From JBHGBM01 sp041946965 (GTDB taxonomy: Bacteria; Acidobacteriota; Terriglobia; Bryobacterales; Bryobacteraceae): DNA of 64,000 nt. The notes beneath the pieces were generated by a model. It was not told the DNA's origin and ran no database searches. It was given only the letters and a program-made list of their open reading frames with translations. Below are positions 1 through 7,162 of the stretch, piece by piece; position 1 is the stretch's first letter; every line of letters begins with the position of its first letter. Both the position numbers and the translations under genes were made by a program. The DNA lies in assembly GCA_041946965.1 (NCBI GenBank), contig JBHGBM010000008.1:1-64000 (forward strand). The letters run 5' to 3'.

Positions 1-561
1 GACAACGGCTTCCAGTTCGGCGAGCACGGCCTGATCGACAAGCGCACCATGTACGAGACTTCGATCCGCGTCCCCATGCTGGCGCACTGCCCGGACCTGT
101 TTGCGGGCGGCGGACGGCCGGAGGGCATGGCGCTGAACCTCGATATCGCGCCCACCATGCTGGACGCCGCCGGCGTCGCCGCGCCGGCGCCGATGCACGG
201 GCACTCCCTGCTGCCGCTGGCGCAGGGCAAAGCGCGGGACTGGCGCAAGGAGTTCGTTTACGAATACTACTGGGAGCGCGATTTCCCGCAAACGCCCACG
301 GTGCTCGGACTGCGCACGGACCGTTACAGCTTCATGCAGTACCACGGCGTGTGGGACCTGGATGAGCTCTACGACGTTCAGGCCGACCCGGACCAGATGA
401 ACAACCTGATGGCAAAGGTGCGCACCACCACCGAGGCCGGCCGCCTGTTCAACCGGATCCGGGATCCGGAGTTGAAGAAGGTAGTGGCGGACCTGCAAAA
501 CCGCCTTTGGAAGACGCTGGCCGCCACCGGCGGCCGGCGCGAGCCGACCTGGAGATCGTAA
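1..561 (+). CDS. Sulfatase family hydrolase, C-terminal part (5' end outside window)
   Basis: The reading frame is open from the first base, so the gene begins before the window; about 186 C-terminal residues are present. The segment starts with DNGFQFGEHGLIDKRTMYE followed by the IRVP motif, the conserved C-terminal half of alkaline-phosphatase-fold sulfatases of the type acting on sulfated sugars. It then has the usual D-L-D-P-T-M-L (here LDIAPTMLDAAG) and a final ELYDVQADPDQMNNL stretch, both typical of arylsulfatase A-like enzymes. The catalytic formylglycine site lies upstream and cannot be seen. The stop is followed after 21 bp by a dehydrogenase gene on the same strand, so the two may be co-transcribed. 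Family assignment is firm; the substrate is not known. Confidence 0.93.
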   Translation, partial: DNGFQFGEHGLIDKRTMYETSIRVPMLAHCPDLFAGGGRPEGMALNLDIAPTMLDAAGVAAPAPMHGHSLLPLAQGKARDWRKEFVYEYYWERDFPQTPTVLGLRTDRYSFMQYHGVWDLDELYDVQADPDQMNNLMAKVRTTTEAGRLFNRIRDPELKKVVADLQNRLWKTLAATGGRREPTWRS

Positions 562-582
562 GCCGACAGAGGGAACCGAGCC

Positions 583-1647
583 ATGAAAACCTTCACGATC
601 GCGGTAATTGCCGGCGACGGCGTGGGGCCCGAAGTCGTCCCGCAGGCCAAGCGGGTGCTGGAGGCCATCGGCCGGAAGTATTCGGTCACCTTCGCGTTTC
701 AGGATTTCGAATGGGGCAGCGCGCATTTCTTCCGCTGGGGGCGGATGATGCCCGCGGGCGCGCTCGACCTCTTGCAGCCCTGCGACGCCATTCTCTTGGG
801 GGCCGTGGGGCATCCGGACATTCCGGACCACACCACTCTGAACGGGCTGCTGCTGCCCATCCGCCGCTCGTTCGACCAGTACGCCAACGTGCGCCCGGCC
901 GTGCTGTACGAGGGAGTGCGCTCGCCGCTCGCCGGGCGCGGCGCCGGGGAGATCGACATGGTTGTGGTCCGCGAGAACACCGAGGGCGAGTATGCCCAGG
1001 TGGGCGGTTTCCTTTACAACCACCAGCCGGACGAAGTCGCCGTTCAGGCCGGGGTGTTCACGCGGCGCGGCGTGGAGCGCGTCATCCGTTTCGCGTTCGA
1101 GCTCGCCAGAAGGCGGAATAAGAAAAAGAAGCTGACCTCGGTGACCAAGTCGAACGCACAGGGATACAGCATGGTGCTGTGGGACCGCGTGTTCGAGGCG
1201 GTGGCGCCGGAGTACCCCGACATTGCCACTGAATCGCTGCTGGTGGACGCGGCGGCGATGAACTTCATCCGCCGTCCCGACAGCTTCGACGTGGTGGTGG
1301 GCTCGAACCTGTTCGGCGACATCCTCAGCGACATCTCGGCCATCATCGTGGGCAGCATGGGACTGGCGCCGAGCGCGAACCTGGACCCGGAGCGGCGGTT
1401 CCCGTCGATGTTCGAGCCGGTGCATGGTTCGGCGCCGGACATCGCCGGCAAAGGCGTGGTGAACCCGCTGGCGGCGATCCTCAGCGCCGGTATGATGCTG
1501 GAACACCTGGAGATGTCCGATGCCGCCCGCGACGTGGAGCGCGCAGTGGCCGCGGTGCTGGCCGAAGGCAAGACGCGCACGCCGGACCTGGGCGGCAAGA
1601 GCAGCACCGAGGAAGTCGCCGGCGCGGTGATCGGGAGGCTGGGCTGA
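583..1647 (+). CDS. Isocitrate/isopropylmalate dehydrogenase family protein, tartrate/D-malate dehydrogenase type
   Basis: This 354-residue protein matches the usual length of NAD-dependent beta-decarboxylating dehydrogenases. Visible family motifs are the N-terminal IAVIAGDGVGPEV, the substrate-loop region GHPDIPDHTTLNGLLLPIR, the VVVRENTEGEY block, the SVTKSNAQ lysine region, the metal-binding GSNLFGDILSD and EPVHGSAPDIAGKG. The loop wording (D-H-T-T-L-N-G-L-L-L-P-I-R) is that of tartrate dehydrogenase/decarboxylase and D-malate dehydrogenase rather than LeuB or Icd. It would oxidise and decarboxylate a 2-hydroxy-dicarboxylate in the cytoplasm. It follows the sulfatase by 21 bp and is followed after 1 bp by the amidohydrolase, so the three probably form one transcript. 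LeuB is the main alternative, less likely because no other leu genes are nearby. Confidence 0.9.
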   Translation: MKTFTIAVIAGDGVGPEVVPQAKRVLEAIGRKYSVTFAFQDFEWGSAHFFRWGRMMPAGALDLLQPCDAILLGAVGHPDIPDHTTLNGLLLPIRRSFDQYANVRPAVLYEGVRSPLAGRGAGEIDMVVVRENTEGEYAQVGGFLYNHQPDEVAVQAGVFTRRGVERVIRFAFELARRRNKKKKLTSVTKSNAQGYSMVLWDRVFEAVAPEYPDIATESLLVDAAAMNFIRRPDSFDVVVGSNLFGDILSDISAIIVGSMGLAPSANLDPERRFPSMFEPVHGSAPDIAGKGVVNPLAAILSAGMMLEHLEMSDAARDVERAVAAVLAEGKTRTPDLGGKSSTEEVAGAVIGRLG

Positions 1648-1648
1648 C

Positions 1649-2521
1649 ATGCGGAGGCGGGAATTCCTGGCGCTGGCGGCGGCGGGCGCGGCGCCGGCCA
1701 CCACGCTCGTGCACGAGCACGTGATGGTGGATTTCACCGGCGGCAGCCCCTATGACCGCGATGAAGTCTTTCGCGTGGCGCGCCCCAGGCTCGAGGAGGT
1801 GGCGAGACTCGGCTGCCGGCGCATGCTGGAGTGCACGCCCGCGTTCCTGGGACGCGATCCCAAGCTGCTGGCGCGGCTGGCCGATGCCACCGGCGTAGAG
1901 CTGTGGACCAACACCGGGATCTACGGCGCGGCCAACCAGAAATACGTGCCCGCGTTCGCGCGCGGCGAAAGCGCGGAGCAACTGGCGCGCCGCTGGATCG
2001 AGGAGGCCCGCCGCGGCGTGGACGGCATGAAGCCGCGCTTCATCAAGACCGGGGTGAACCGCGGGCCGCTGGACGAGCTCGACCGCAAGCTGGCGCGGGC
2101 GGCAGGCATCGCGTCGCGCGAGACGGGTTTGATGGTCCAGTCGCACACCGGGAACGGCATCGCGGCGATGGAGCAGATGGAGCTTATCGGGCCCAGGCGG
2201 TTCGTCTGGGTGCACGCGCAGAACGAGAAGGACCACGGGTTCCACGAGAAAGCCGCACGGCTGGGGGCGTGGGTGTCGTTCGACGGGGTCCGGCCGCAGT
2301 CGGCGGACTGGCACTTGCAGTGCGTGCGGTTTATGGCGTCCAAAGGGCTGCTGGGGCGCACGCTGATTTCGCAGGACGCGGGGTGGTACCACGTGGGCGA
2401 GCCCGGCGGCGGCAATTTCCGCCCGTACACGTACCTCTACACGGATTTCCTGCCGCGGCTCGAGGCGGCATGGGTGCGGCAGTTGCTGACGGAAAACCCC
2501 GCTGCGGCGTTCCGGGTTTGA
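1649..2521 (+). CDS. Phosphotriesterase-family amidohydrolase with Tat-like leader
   Basis: The 290-residue protein opens with MRRREFLALAAAGAAPA, a twin-arginine-like leader, and goes almost directly into LVHEHVMVDF, the HxH metal motif of the phosphotriesterase/amidohydrolase superfamily. Further metal-site motifs appear in order: KPRFIKTGVN (carbamylated lysine), VQSHTGNG, FVWVHAQNE and LISQDAGW. These cover all the metal ligands expected for a binuclear PTE-like lactonase or esterase. It starts 1 bp after the dehydrogenase stop. The mature domain begins unusually soon after the leader, so it may be anchored or use a shortened N-terminus. The physiological substrate cannot be read from sequence; lactonase activity is the usual native role in this family. 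Confidence 0.87.
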   Translation: MRRREFLALAAAGAAPATTLVHEHVMVDFTGGSPYDRDEVFRVARPRLEEVARLGCRRMLECTPAFLGRDPKLLARLADATGVELWTNTGIYGAANQKYVPAFARGESAEQLARRWIEEARRGVDGMKPRFIKTGVNRGPLDELDRKLARAAGIASRETGLMVQSHTGNGIAAMEQMELIGPRRFVWVHAQNEKDHGFHEKAARLGAWVSFDGVRPQSADWHLQCVRFMASKGLLGRTLISQDAGWYHVGEPGGGNFRPYTYLYTDFLPRLEAAWVRQLLTENPAAAFRV

Positions 2522-2545
2522 ACAGAGAACAAGTCCGCAGGAGCG

Positions 2546-3010
2546 TTACAGGCCCTTTGACATCCGAATGCACTCCACGCGCGTCACACCGTCCGGCAGC
2601 AGTTGCGTGCAGGGGCCTTCGCGGCGGTAACCGCGCGATTCGTAAAAGCCGGCGGCGTTGAGGCTGGAGTTCAGGCGCAGGCGTTTCAGGCCGGAGCGGC
2701 GCGCGGCGTCCTCGAGCGCGGCGAGCAGCGCGGTCCCAATGCCCTTCCCCGCACGATCCGGATCGACGAATAACGAGATGATCTCGGCCGCCTCCGGATC
2801 GAGCTGCCCGAAGCCCGCCACCGCGCCCTCACGCTCATAGACCAGCACCAGCGTTCGGGCCAGAACCTCCTCGAAGGGCGGCAGCCCGCGCGGCACGGCC
2901 CAGGCGCGGATCTGCTCCGGGGGATAATGGCCCGCGCAAAGCTGCTCCACAGCCCGCCGGTGCACCCGGGCGATGGCTCCGGCGTCCGCGGGCGCGGCAT
3001 TCCGGATCAC
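2546..3010 (-). CDS. GNAT family N-acetyltransferase
   Basis: A 154-residue single-domain protein. The acetyl-CoA binding motif A is visible as SLFVDPDRAGKGIGTALLAALE, with the R-x-G-K-G-I-G pyrophosphate loop, followed by the C-terminal LNSSLNAAGFYESRGYRREG that closes the GNAT fold. The N-terminus MIRNAAPADAGAIARVHRRA is the usual beta1-alpha1 start. It is convergent with the amidohydrolase (24 bp between stops) and divergent from the blaI gene, whose promoter lies in the 65 bp gap. Substrate is unknown; small GNATs of this type acetylate amines or protein N-termini. Confidence 0.9.
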   Translation of the reverse strand: MIRNAAPADAGAIARVHRRAVEQLCAGHYPPEQIRAWAVPRGLPPFEEVLARTLVLVYEREGAVAGFGQLDPEAAEIISLFVDPDRAGKGIGTALLAALEDAARRSGLKRLRLNSSLNAAGFYESRGYRREGPCTQLLPDGVTRVECIRMSKGL

Positions 3011-3040
3011 GGCCGTCCATTCTACGCTGTTTTTTTTCTC

Positions 3041-3076
3041 TTGACATTGCGGTTCATTAGTACTAATTAATTAGTA
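3041..3076 (+). promoter_or_regulatory. blaI-type promoter with two overlapping palindromic operators
   Basis: A perfect -35 box TTGACA sits at 3041-3046. Two perfect palindromes follow: ATTAGTACTAAT at 3056-3067 and TACTAATTAATTAGTA at 3061-3076. The second resembles the TACTACATATGTAGTA operator of staphylococcal BlaI/MecI. A -10 candidate TAATTA lies at 3064-3069, 17 bp from the -35 and inside the palindrome. Repressor binding would therefore block RNA polymerase. The palindrome ends on the A of the BlaI start codon, leaving no room for a ribosome binding site, so the transcript is probably leaderless. Autoregulation by the adjacent repressor is inferred. Confidence 0.8.
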
Positions 3077-3450
3077 TGAGACCGGCGAAAAGCACCCTGA
3101 CCGACCAGGAGTTGGAGATCATGAAGATCGTCTGGGACCGCGGGGAAGCCACCGTGCGGGACGTGTACGAGGCTCTGCTGGCGCGGCGCAAGGTGGCCTA
3201 CACCACCGTGATGACGATGATGAAGATCCTGGAGCGGAAACGGCGTCTAAAGAAGACGCTGGTGGACCGGGCTTATGTTTACCGGCCCGCGGAGCCGCGG
3301 CAGCAGGTAGTGGGGGCGATGGTGCGGGACTTTCTGGACCGCGTTTTCAACGGCGCGGCGGAGCCGCTGGTCGTGCACCTGGTGGAGGACAAGAAGCTGA
3401 GCGCGCGGGAGTTGGCGGAGCTTTCGCGGCTTCTGGGAAAAGAGTCATGA
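3076..3450 (+). CDS. BlaI/MecI/CopY family transcriptional repressor
   Basis: A 124-residue protein, the normal size for BlaI/MecI repressors. The N-terminal winged helix reads LTDQELEIMKIVWDRGEATVRDVYEALL, followed by KVAYTTVMTMMKILERK, the recognition helix segment of the family, and a C-terminal dimerisation part. In known systems such repressors dimerise on a dyad operator and are cleaved when the partner M56 membrane protease senses a signal. Its stop overlaps the start of the M56 gene by 4 bp (ATGA at 3447-3450), so the two are translationally coupled. A strong dyad operator covers its own start. No beta-lactamase gene is nearby, so the regulon is probably not beta-lactam resistance. 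Confidence 0.94.
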   Translation: MRPAKSTLTDQELEIMKIVWDRGEATVRDVYEALLARRKVAYTTVMTMMKILERKRRLKKTLVDRAYVYRPAEPRQQVVGAMVRDFLDRVFNGAAEPLVVHLVEDKKLSARELAELSRLLGKES

Positions 3451-5405
3451 CGGATCTGGCATTCCGGAACCTGCTGGCGTACAACGCGCAGCTCATGGTG
3501 GTGGCGGCCGCGGGCGCGCTGGCGTCGCGGTTGTTTCGCATGCGCCACGCCGGCGTTCGCCTGGCGTATTGGCGCCTGCTGCTGGCGGTGTGCCTGGCGC
3601 TGCCGCTGATGCAGCCCTGGGCGGGCTCGGTGGTGACGGCCGGCCGCGCCGTGCCGGCTGCGGCGGTTCCGGCGCCGCAGCCCGCGCCGGCCGCTCCGGT
3701 TCCGGCCACGCTCCCATGGCGCGACCTCGTGCTCGGCGTCCTCGCAGCGGGCGCCGCGGGACGGGCCGCATGGCTCGGCATCGGCTTGTGGCGTCTCTCG
3801 CGCAAGCGCCGCGCGGCGCAGCCGTGGTTCCCCGTTCCCGGCGACGTAGGCGGCCTGCAACTGCGCCTCTTCGCATTTCCGGAGCTATTGATCTCGGAGG
3901 ACGTCACCGGCCCCGTAACCTTCCACGGCACGGTGCTGCTGCCGCCGCAGTTTCTTGAGATGCCGCCGCGCGCGCAATACGCGGTGGTTTGTCACGAACT
4001 GCTGCACGTGGCGCGGCGCGACTGGCTATGGACGCTCGCCGAGGAATGTCTGCGGGCCGTGTTGTGGTTTCAGCCCGCGGTCTGGTGGGTGCTGGGGGAG
4101 ATTCAGCTTGCTCGCGAGCAGTCGGTTGACCGGGAGGTGCTGCGGCTCACCGCGCGCGAGCCGTATCTCGATGCGCTGCTCTCGATGTCCGGCGTGCGGC
4201 AGGCCGACCTGGCCCCCGCGCCGCTGTTTTTCAAACGCGGCCACCTGACTGCCAGGGTGGCCGCCATGCTGGAGGAAGCCAAAATGACGAAACGCTGGTT
4301 ATGGGCGCCGTTGGCCGCCAGTTGCGCCGTGCTGGCCTGTGTAGTCTGGCTCGCCGCGGCATCGTTCCCCCTCCGCGCGCTGCCGCGGCAGGTGACGGAT
4401 GCCGCGGGCGTCGCCATTGAAGCCGGCGACGCGAACCTGATTCACCGAGCGCCGGTCGAGTATCCATCCGACGCTCGCGCGAAGGGAATTCAAGGCACGG
4501 TCGCGGTGGAAGCGCAGATCGCCGATGACGGGACGGTGGCCAACGCGACCGTGCTCAACGGCCCCATCGAGCTGAGCCGCGCCGTGCTGGCATCCGTTCT
4601 GCAATGGCACTGGTCGCGCGAGATGGCCGGCCGGCGCCTCGAAGTGAGGGTCCGGTTCGAGACCGAACAGACGCGCCGGCCCCCGCCGCACCCGCCCGAA
4701 ACCGACGAACCGGCAGGCACGCTGGGCGATGTCCGCATCCGGGGCTTGTCCCAAGCCGCGGCCGAGCAACTATTCGACAAGCTCGCGCTGAGGAAAGGCG
4801 ATGTGCTGACCCGCGAGGGCGCGCAGCGCGTGGAGGACATCGTACGGGAGTTTGACGCTCACCTGCTGGTCAGTTTGAGCGGGCTGCGCGATGGCCTTGT
4901 GTTGACGATCATGGCGCCGCCTCCGCCGCCGCGCGTGGGCCCGGAAGGCGTAGTGGGCGGGGTGCCGGGCGGAGCGGTGGTCCGGCGCGATTTTCCGCCG
5001 CCGGGCCCCGGCGGCTCGCAACGCATCCGCGTCGGCGCCGCGGTGCAGGAACGTAAGCTGGTGCGCCGTGTGGAGGCGCAGTATCCGCCGCTGGCGAAGC
5101 AGGCCCGCATTCAGGGCGCCGTGCGGTTGAGCGTGGTGGTCGGCGCGGAGGGAAGAGTTACGAACATCGGTGTCCTCAGCGGCCATCCGCTGCTGGTCCC
5201 GGCGGCCTTGGACGCGGTCAGGCAGTGGGAATACGCGCCCACGCTGCTGAACGGCAACCCGGTGGACGTGCTGACGGAGGTGGAGGTCCCCTTTACGCTT
5301 CCTCCAGGCGGAGGCGGCGCACCCGGACCCACTCGGGAAAGACCTGCGGATCGCCCAGCCACACAAGCATCCATTCCACCATCTCCTCCTTCTCCGCGCG
5401 TTTGA
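3447..5405 (+). CDS. M56 (BlaR1/MecR1-type) membrane metalloprotease with two TonB C-terminal-type domains
   Basis: This 652-residue protein starts with membrane helices, then carries the M56 zinc motif HELLH at residues 183-187 in the context VVCHELLHVARRDW, and a last membrane helix near 284-307. The extracytoplasmic part has no penicillin-binding sensor domain. Instead it shows a TonB C-terminal-like domain (about 332-410, from HRAPVEYPSDARAKGIQG), a POTRA-like stretch (about 427-493, GDVRIRGLSQ to VLTIMAP), a proline-rich linker and a second TonB-type domain (about 536-618, from RKLVRRVEAQYPPLAKQA). The last 35 or so residues are low complexity and antisense to the next gene. It is coupled to the BlaI gene by a 4 bp overlap and is likely the protease that inactivates it. 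The sensed signal is unknown. Confidence 0.9.
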   Translation: MTDLAFRNLLAYNAQLMVVAAAGALASRLFRMRHAGVRLAYWRLLLAVCLALPLMQPWAGSVVTAGRAVPAAAVPAPQPAPAAPVPATLPWRDLVLGVLAAGAAGRAAWLGIGLWRLSRKRRAAQPWFPVPGDVGGLQLRLFAFPELLISEDVTGPVTFHGTVLLPPQFLEMPPRAQYAVVCHELLHVARRDWLWTLAEECLRAVLWFQPAVWWVLGEIQLAREQSVDREVLRLTAREPYLDALLSMSGVRQADLAPAPLFFKRGHLTARVAAMLEEAKMTKRWLWAPLAASCAVLACVVWLAAASFPLRALPRQVTDAAGVAIEAGDANLIHRAPVEYPSDARAKGIQGTVAVEAQIADDGTVANATVLNGPIELSRAVLASVLQWHWSREMAGRRLEVRVRFETEQTRRPPPHPPETDEPAGTLGDVRIRGLSQAAAEQLFDKLALRKGDVLTREGAQRVEDIVREFDAHLLVSLSGLRDGLVLTIMAPPPPPRVGPEGVVGGVPGGAVVRRDFPPPGPGGSQRIRVGAAVQERKLVRRVEAQYPPLAKQARIQGAVRLSVVVGAEGRVTNIGVLSGHPLLVPAALDAVRQWEYAPTLLNGNPVDVLTEVEVPFTLPPGGGGAPGPTRERPADRPATQASIPPSPPSPRV

Positions 5406-5757
5406 CGGGGCTGAGGCGGGGACTGCGGGCGGCGAAGCGGGCGTGGTCCTTGGCGGCGATCACCACGCGCCGGCAGTAGCGCGCTAGGTCGCGCCGGCCG
5501 GCGGCGCCGGCTTCGGTGTACACCTGGCCCAGTTCTTTCAGGGAGTGTTCGAGTTCCTCGAAGCTCTTCTGCCGCACGCCGGCCCAGGGCTGCTCGAAGG
5601 GCAGCCCGGTTTCCCTCAGCACCTCGCGCAGGTAGCTCTCGGAAATGGGCGCGAGCTCGCGGAGCAGTTCGGCCCACACTTCGCCGGTGATGGCGGCGGG
5701 GCCGCGCGCGGCCAGGTACTCGCGCACGCGCCGCTTCTTACTTGTGGTGGAGGCCAC
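5293..5757 (-). CDS. Conserved hypothetical protein, third gene of the ruvX-mltG operon
   Basis: I start this at GTG 5757, inside the mltG end, giving 154 residues; the frame continues open upstream, but that part only mirrors mltG. The protein is soluble, helix-rich and charged, beginning VASTTSKKRRVREYLAARG and containing a YLREVLRETGLPFEQPWAGV segment followed by an AKDHARFAARSPRLSPVKRAEK basic stretch. The N-terminal part resembles a small helix-turn-helix-like fold, but I recognise no named family. The 20 bp overlap with mltG suggests coupling. Its 3' end overlaps the convergent M56 gene by 113 bp. Confidence 0.7.
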   Translation of the reverse strand: MASTTSKKRRVREYLAARGPAAITGEVWAELLRELAPISESYLREVLRETGLPFEQPWAGVRQKSFEELEHSLKELGQVYTEAGAAGRRDLARYCRRVVIAAKDHARFAARSPRLSPVKRAEKEEMVEWMLVWLGDPQVFPEWVRVRRLRLEEA

Positions 5758-6715
5758 GGCGATATCTCGCCACGGCGGCTTCCTGCTCCGCCATGTTGCT
5801 GGAGAAGGTGTGGCCGCCCGAGCCGTCGGGCTTGAGCACGAAGTAAAGCGCGTCGCCGGAGGCGGGCTGGAGCACCGCCTGGATCGAGGCCAGGCCGGGA
5901 TTGGCAATCGGCCCGGGCGGCAGACCGGCGTGGCGGTAGGTGTTGTACGGGTGGTCGCTCTCGAGATCGGACTTATGGATCGGGCCGCGGTAACGGCCCT
6001 CGAGCAGCGCGGCGTAGATCACGGTGGGGTCGCAATCGAGCTTCATGCCGATCTGAAGCCGCTTCAGAAACACCGCCGCAATCCGCGGCCGTTCCGCGGG
6101 CAGTTTGCTCTCCTTTTCCACCAGCGAGGCGAGCGTCACGGTGTGGTGCGGTTCGGCTTCGGTCTTCAGGCTGCGCCATACCTCCCGAAACTTGCCGGTC
6201 ATGATCTGGCAGAGCCTTTCGGGCGTGGTGTGGCGGCTCAGGCGGTAGGTGTTGGGGAAGAGGTAGCCTTCGAGCGTGGGCGCGCGCGGGTCCAGGTCGC
6301 GGATCATCGCCGGGTTGCGCGCCGCGGCCACAAATCGCCCGGCCGGGAAGAGCCTCAGTTCCTGGGCCATCTCCCCGATGTCGAACATGTTCTTTCCTTC
6401 GGGCACCACCAGCTCGTAATAGAACACGTCGCCCCGCGCGATCCGGTCATAGACCTCCAAGACCGAGGCGGGCCGGGTAAAGGCGTACTCGCCCGCCTGC
6501 AATCCGCGGCCCCGTTTGAAAACCCGTGCGGCGAGAAAAGCCCACTCGCTGCGGATCACCCCCGCCTGGCGCAGCAGCGACGCGATGCGCCGGGAGCCGG
6601 CGCCCTTGGGGATATCGACGTAGGTTTCCTTGCCAAAACCGGCATAGGGGCTGCGCACCGCCCAGAGGACATAGAAGGCGGCGGCCGGCAGCAGGAGCAG
6701 GAGAAGGCGTTTCAC
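5738..6715 (-). CDS. mltG: Endolytic murein transglycosylase MltG (YceG-like)
   Basis: A 325-residue inner-membrane protein with one N-terminal membrane helix (KRLLLLLLPAAAFYVLWAV) and a LysM-like region around residues 30-95. The YceG catalytic domain follows, with LEGYLFPNTYRL, the catalytic glutamate in TLASLVEKESK, CDPTVIYA and the NTYRHAGLPPGPIANPGLAS block. In characterised bacteria MltG cleaves nascent peptidoglycan glycan strands and sets their length at the membrane. The gene overlaps ruvX by 4 bp upstream and an unknown gene by 20 bp downstream; the ruvX-mltG pairing recurs in many bacteria. Length and catalytic residue are normal. Confidence 0.95.
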   Translation of the reverse strand: MKRLLLLLLPAAAFYVLWAVRSPYAGFGKETYVDIPKGAGSRRIASLLRQAGVIRSEWAFLAARVFKRGRGLQAGEYAFTRPASVLEVYDRIARGDVFYYELVVPEGKNMFDIGEMAQELRLFPAGRFVAAARNPAMIRDLDPRAPTLEGYLFPNTYRLSRHTTPERLCQIMTGKFREVWRSLKTEAEPHHTVTLASLVEKESKLPAERPRIAAVFLKRLQIGMKLDCDPTVIYAALLEGRYRGPIHKSDLESDHPYNTYRHAGLPPGPIANPGLASIQAVLQPASGDALYFVLKPDGSGGHTFSSNMAEQEAAVARYRRGLHHK

Positions 6716-7125
6716 AGCGAGTCCAGGTAGCTTTGCAGCAGGATCACGGCGGAGAGGCGGTCCACGGCGGCGGCGCGCTTTTCGATGCCGATGCCGCTTG
6801 CGCGCAGCACGCGCCCGGCTTCCACGCTGGTGAGGCGCTCGTCCCAGAGTTTCACGGGAAGGCCGGTGCGTTCTTCGAGAGCCTCGGCGAACTCGCGCAC
6901 CCAGCCGGACTGCCGCCCTTCGCGGCCGCTCATGTTGAGGGGGTTGCCGAGCAGGAACAACTCGACGCCTCTCTCCGCGGCCAGGCGGGCCAGCGCGTCG
7001 AGGTCCGCGCGCTTGTTCTTGCGTTCCAGGTTGGGAAGGCCCTGGGCGGTGATGCCGAGGGGATCGCTAATGGCCAGCCCGATGCGCTTTTTGCCTAAAT
7101 CGAGCGCCAGGATGCGAGGTTTCAA
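6712..7125 (-). CDS. ruvX: Putative pre-16S rRNA nuclease / Holliday junction resolvase-like YqgF
   Basis: A 137-residue protein of normal length for YqgF/RuvX. It starts ALDLGKKRIGLAISDP, the first RNase H-fold strand with the catalytic Asp, and has the LFLLGNPLNMSGREG loop, the VKLWDERLTSVEA motif with Glu, and AAVDRLSAVILLQSYLDS with the last Asp. The family role is 16S rRNA 5'-end maturation. The start codon appears to be TTG at 7125; a GGAAG sequence precedes it at the right distance, and no better in-frame start is visible. A perfect TATAAT sits on the minus strand at 7134-7139, close to the start. It overlaps mltG by 4 bp. Confidence 0.93.
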   Translation of the reverse strand: MKPRILALDLGKKRIGLAISDPLGITAQGLPNLERKNKRADLDALARLAAERGVELFLLGNPLNMSGREGRQSGWVREFAEALEERTGLPVKLWDERLTSVEAGRVLRASGIGIEKRAAAVDRLSAVILLQSYLDSL

Positions 7126-7162
7126 GCACTTCCATTATAGTCCGTGATAGATTCGAGACAGG

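Noticed and set aside
3041..5405. Beta-lactam resistance operon
   Set aside because: BlaI and M56 proteins are present, but no beta-lactamase or penicillin-binding sensor domain exists; in this phylum such pairs usually control other genes.
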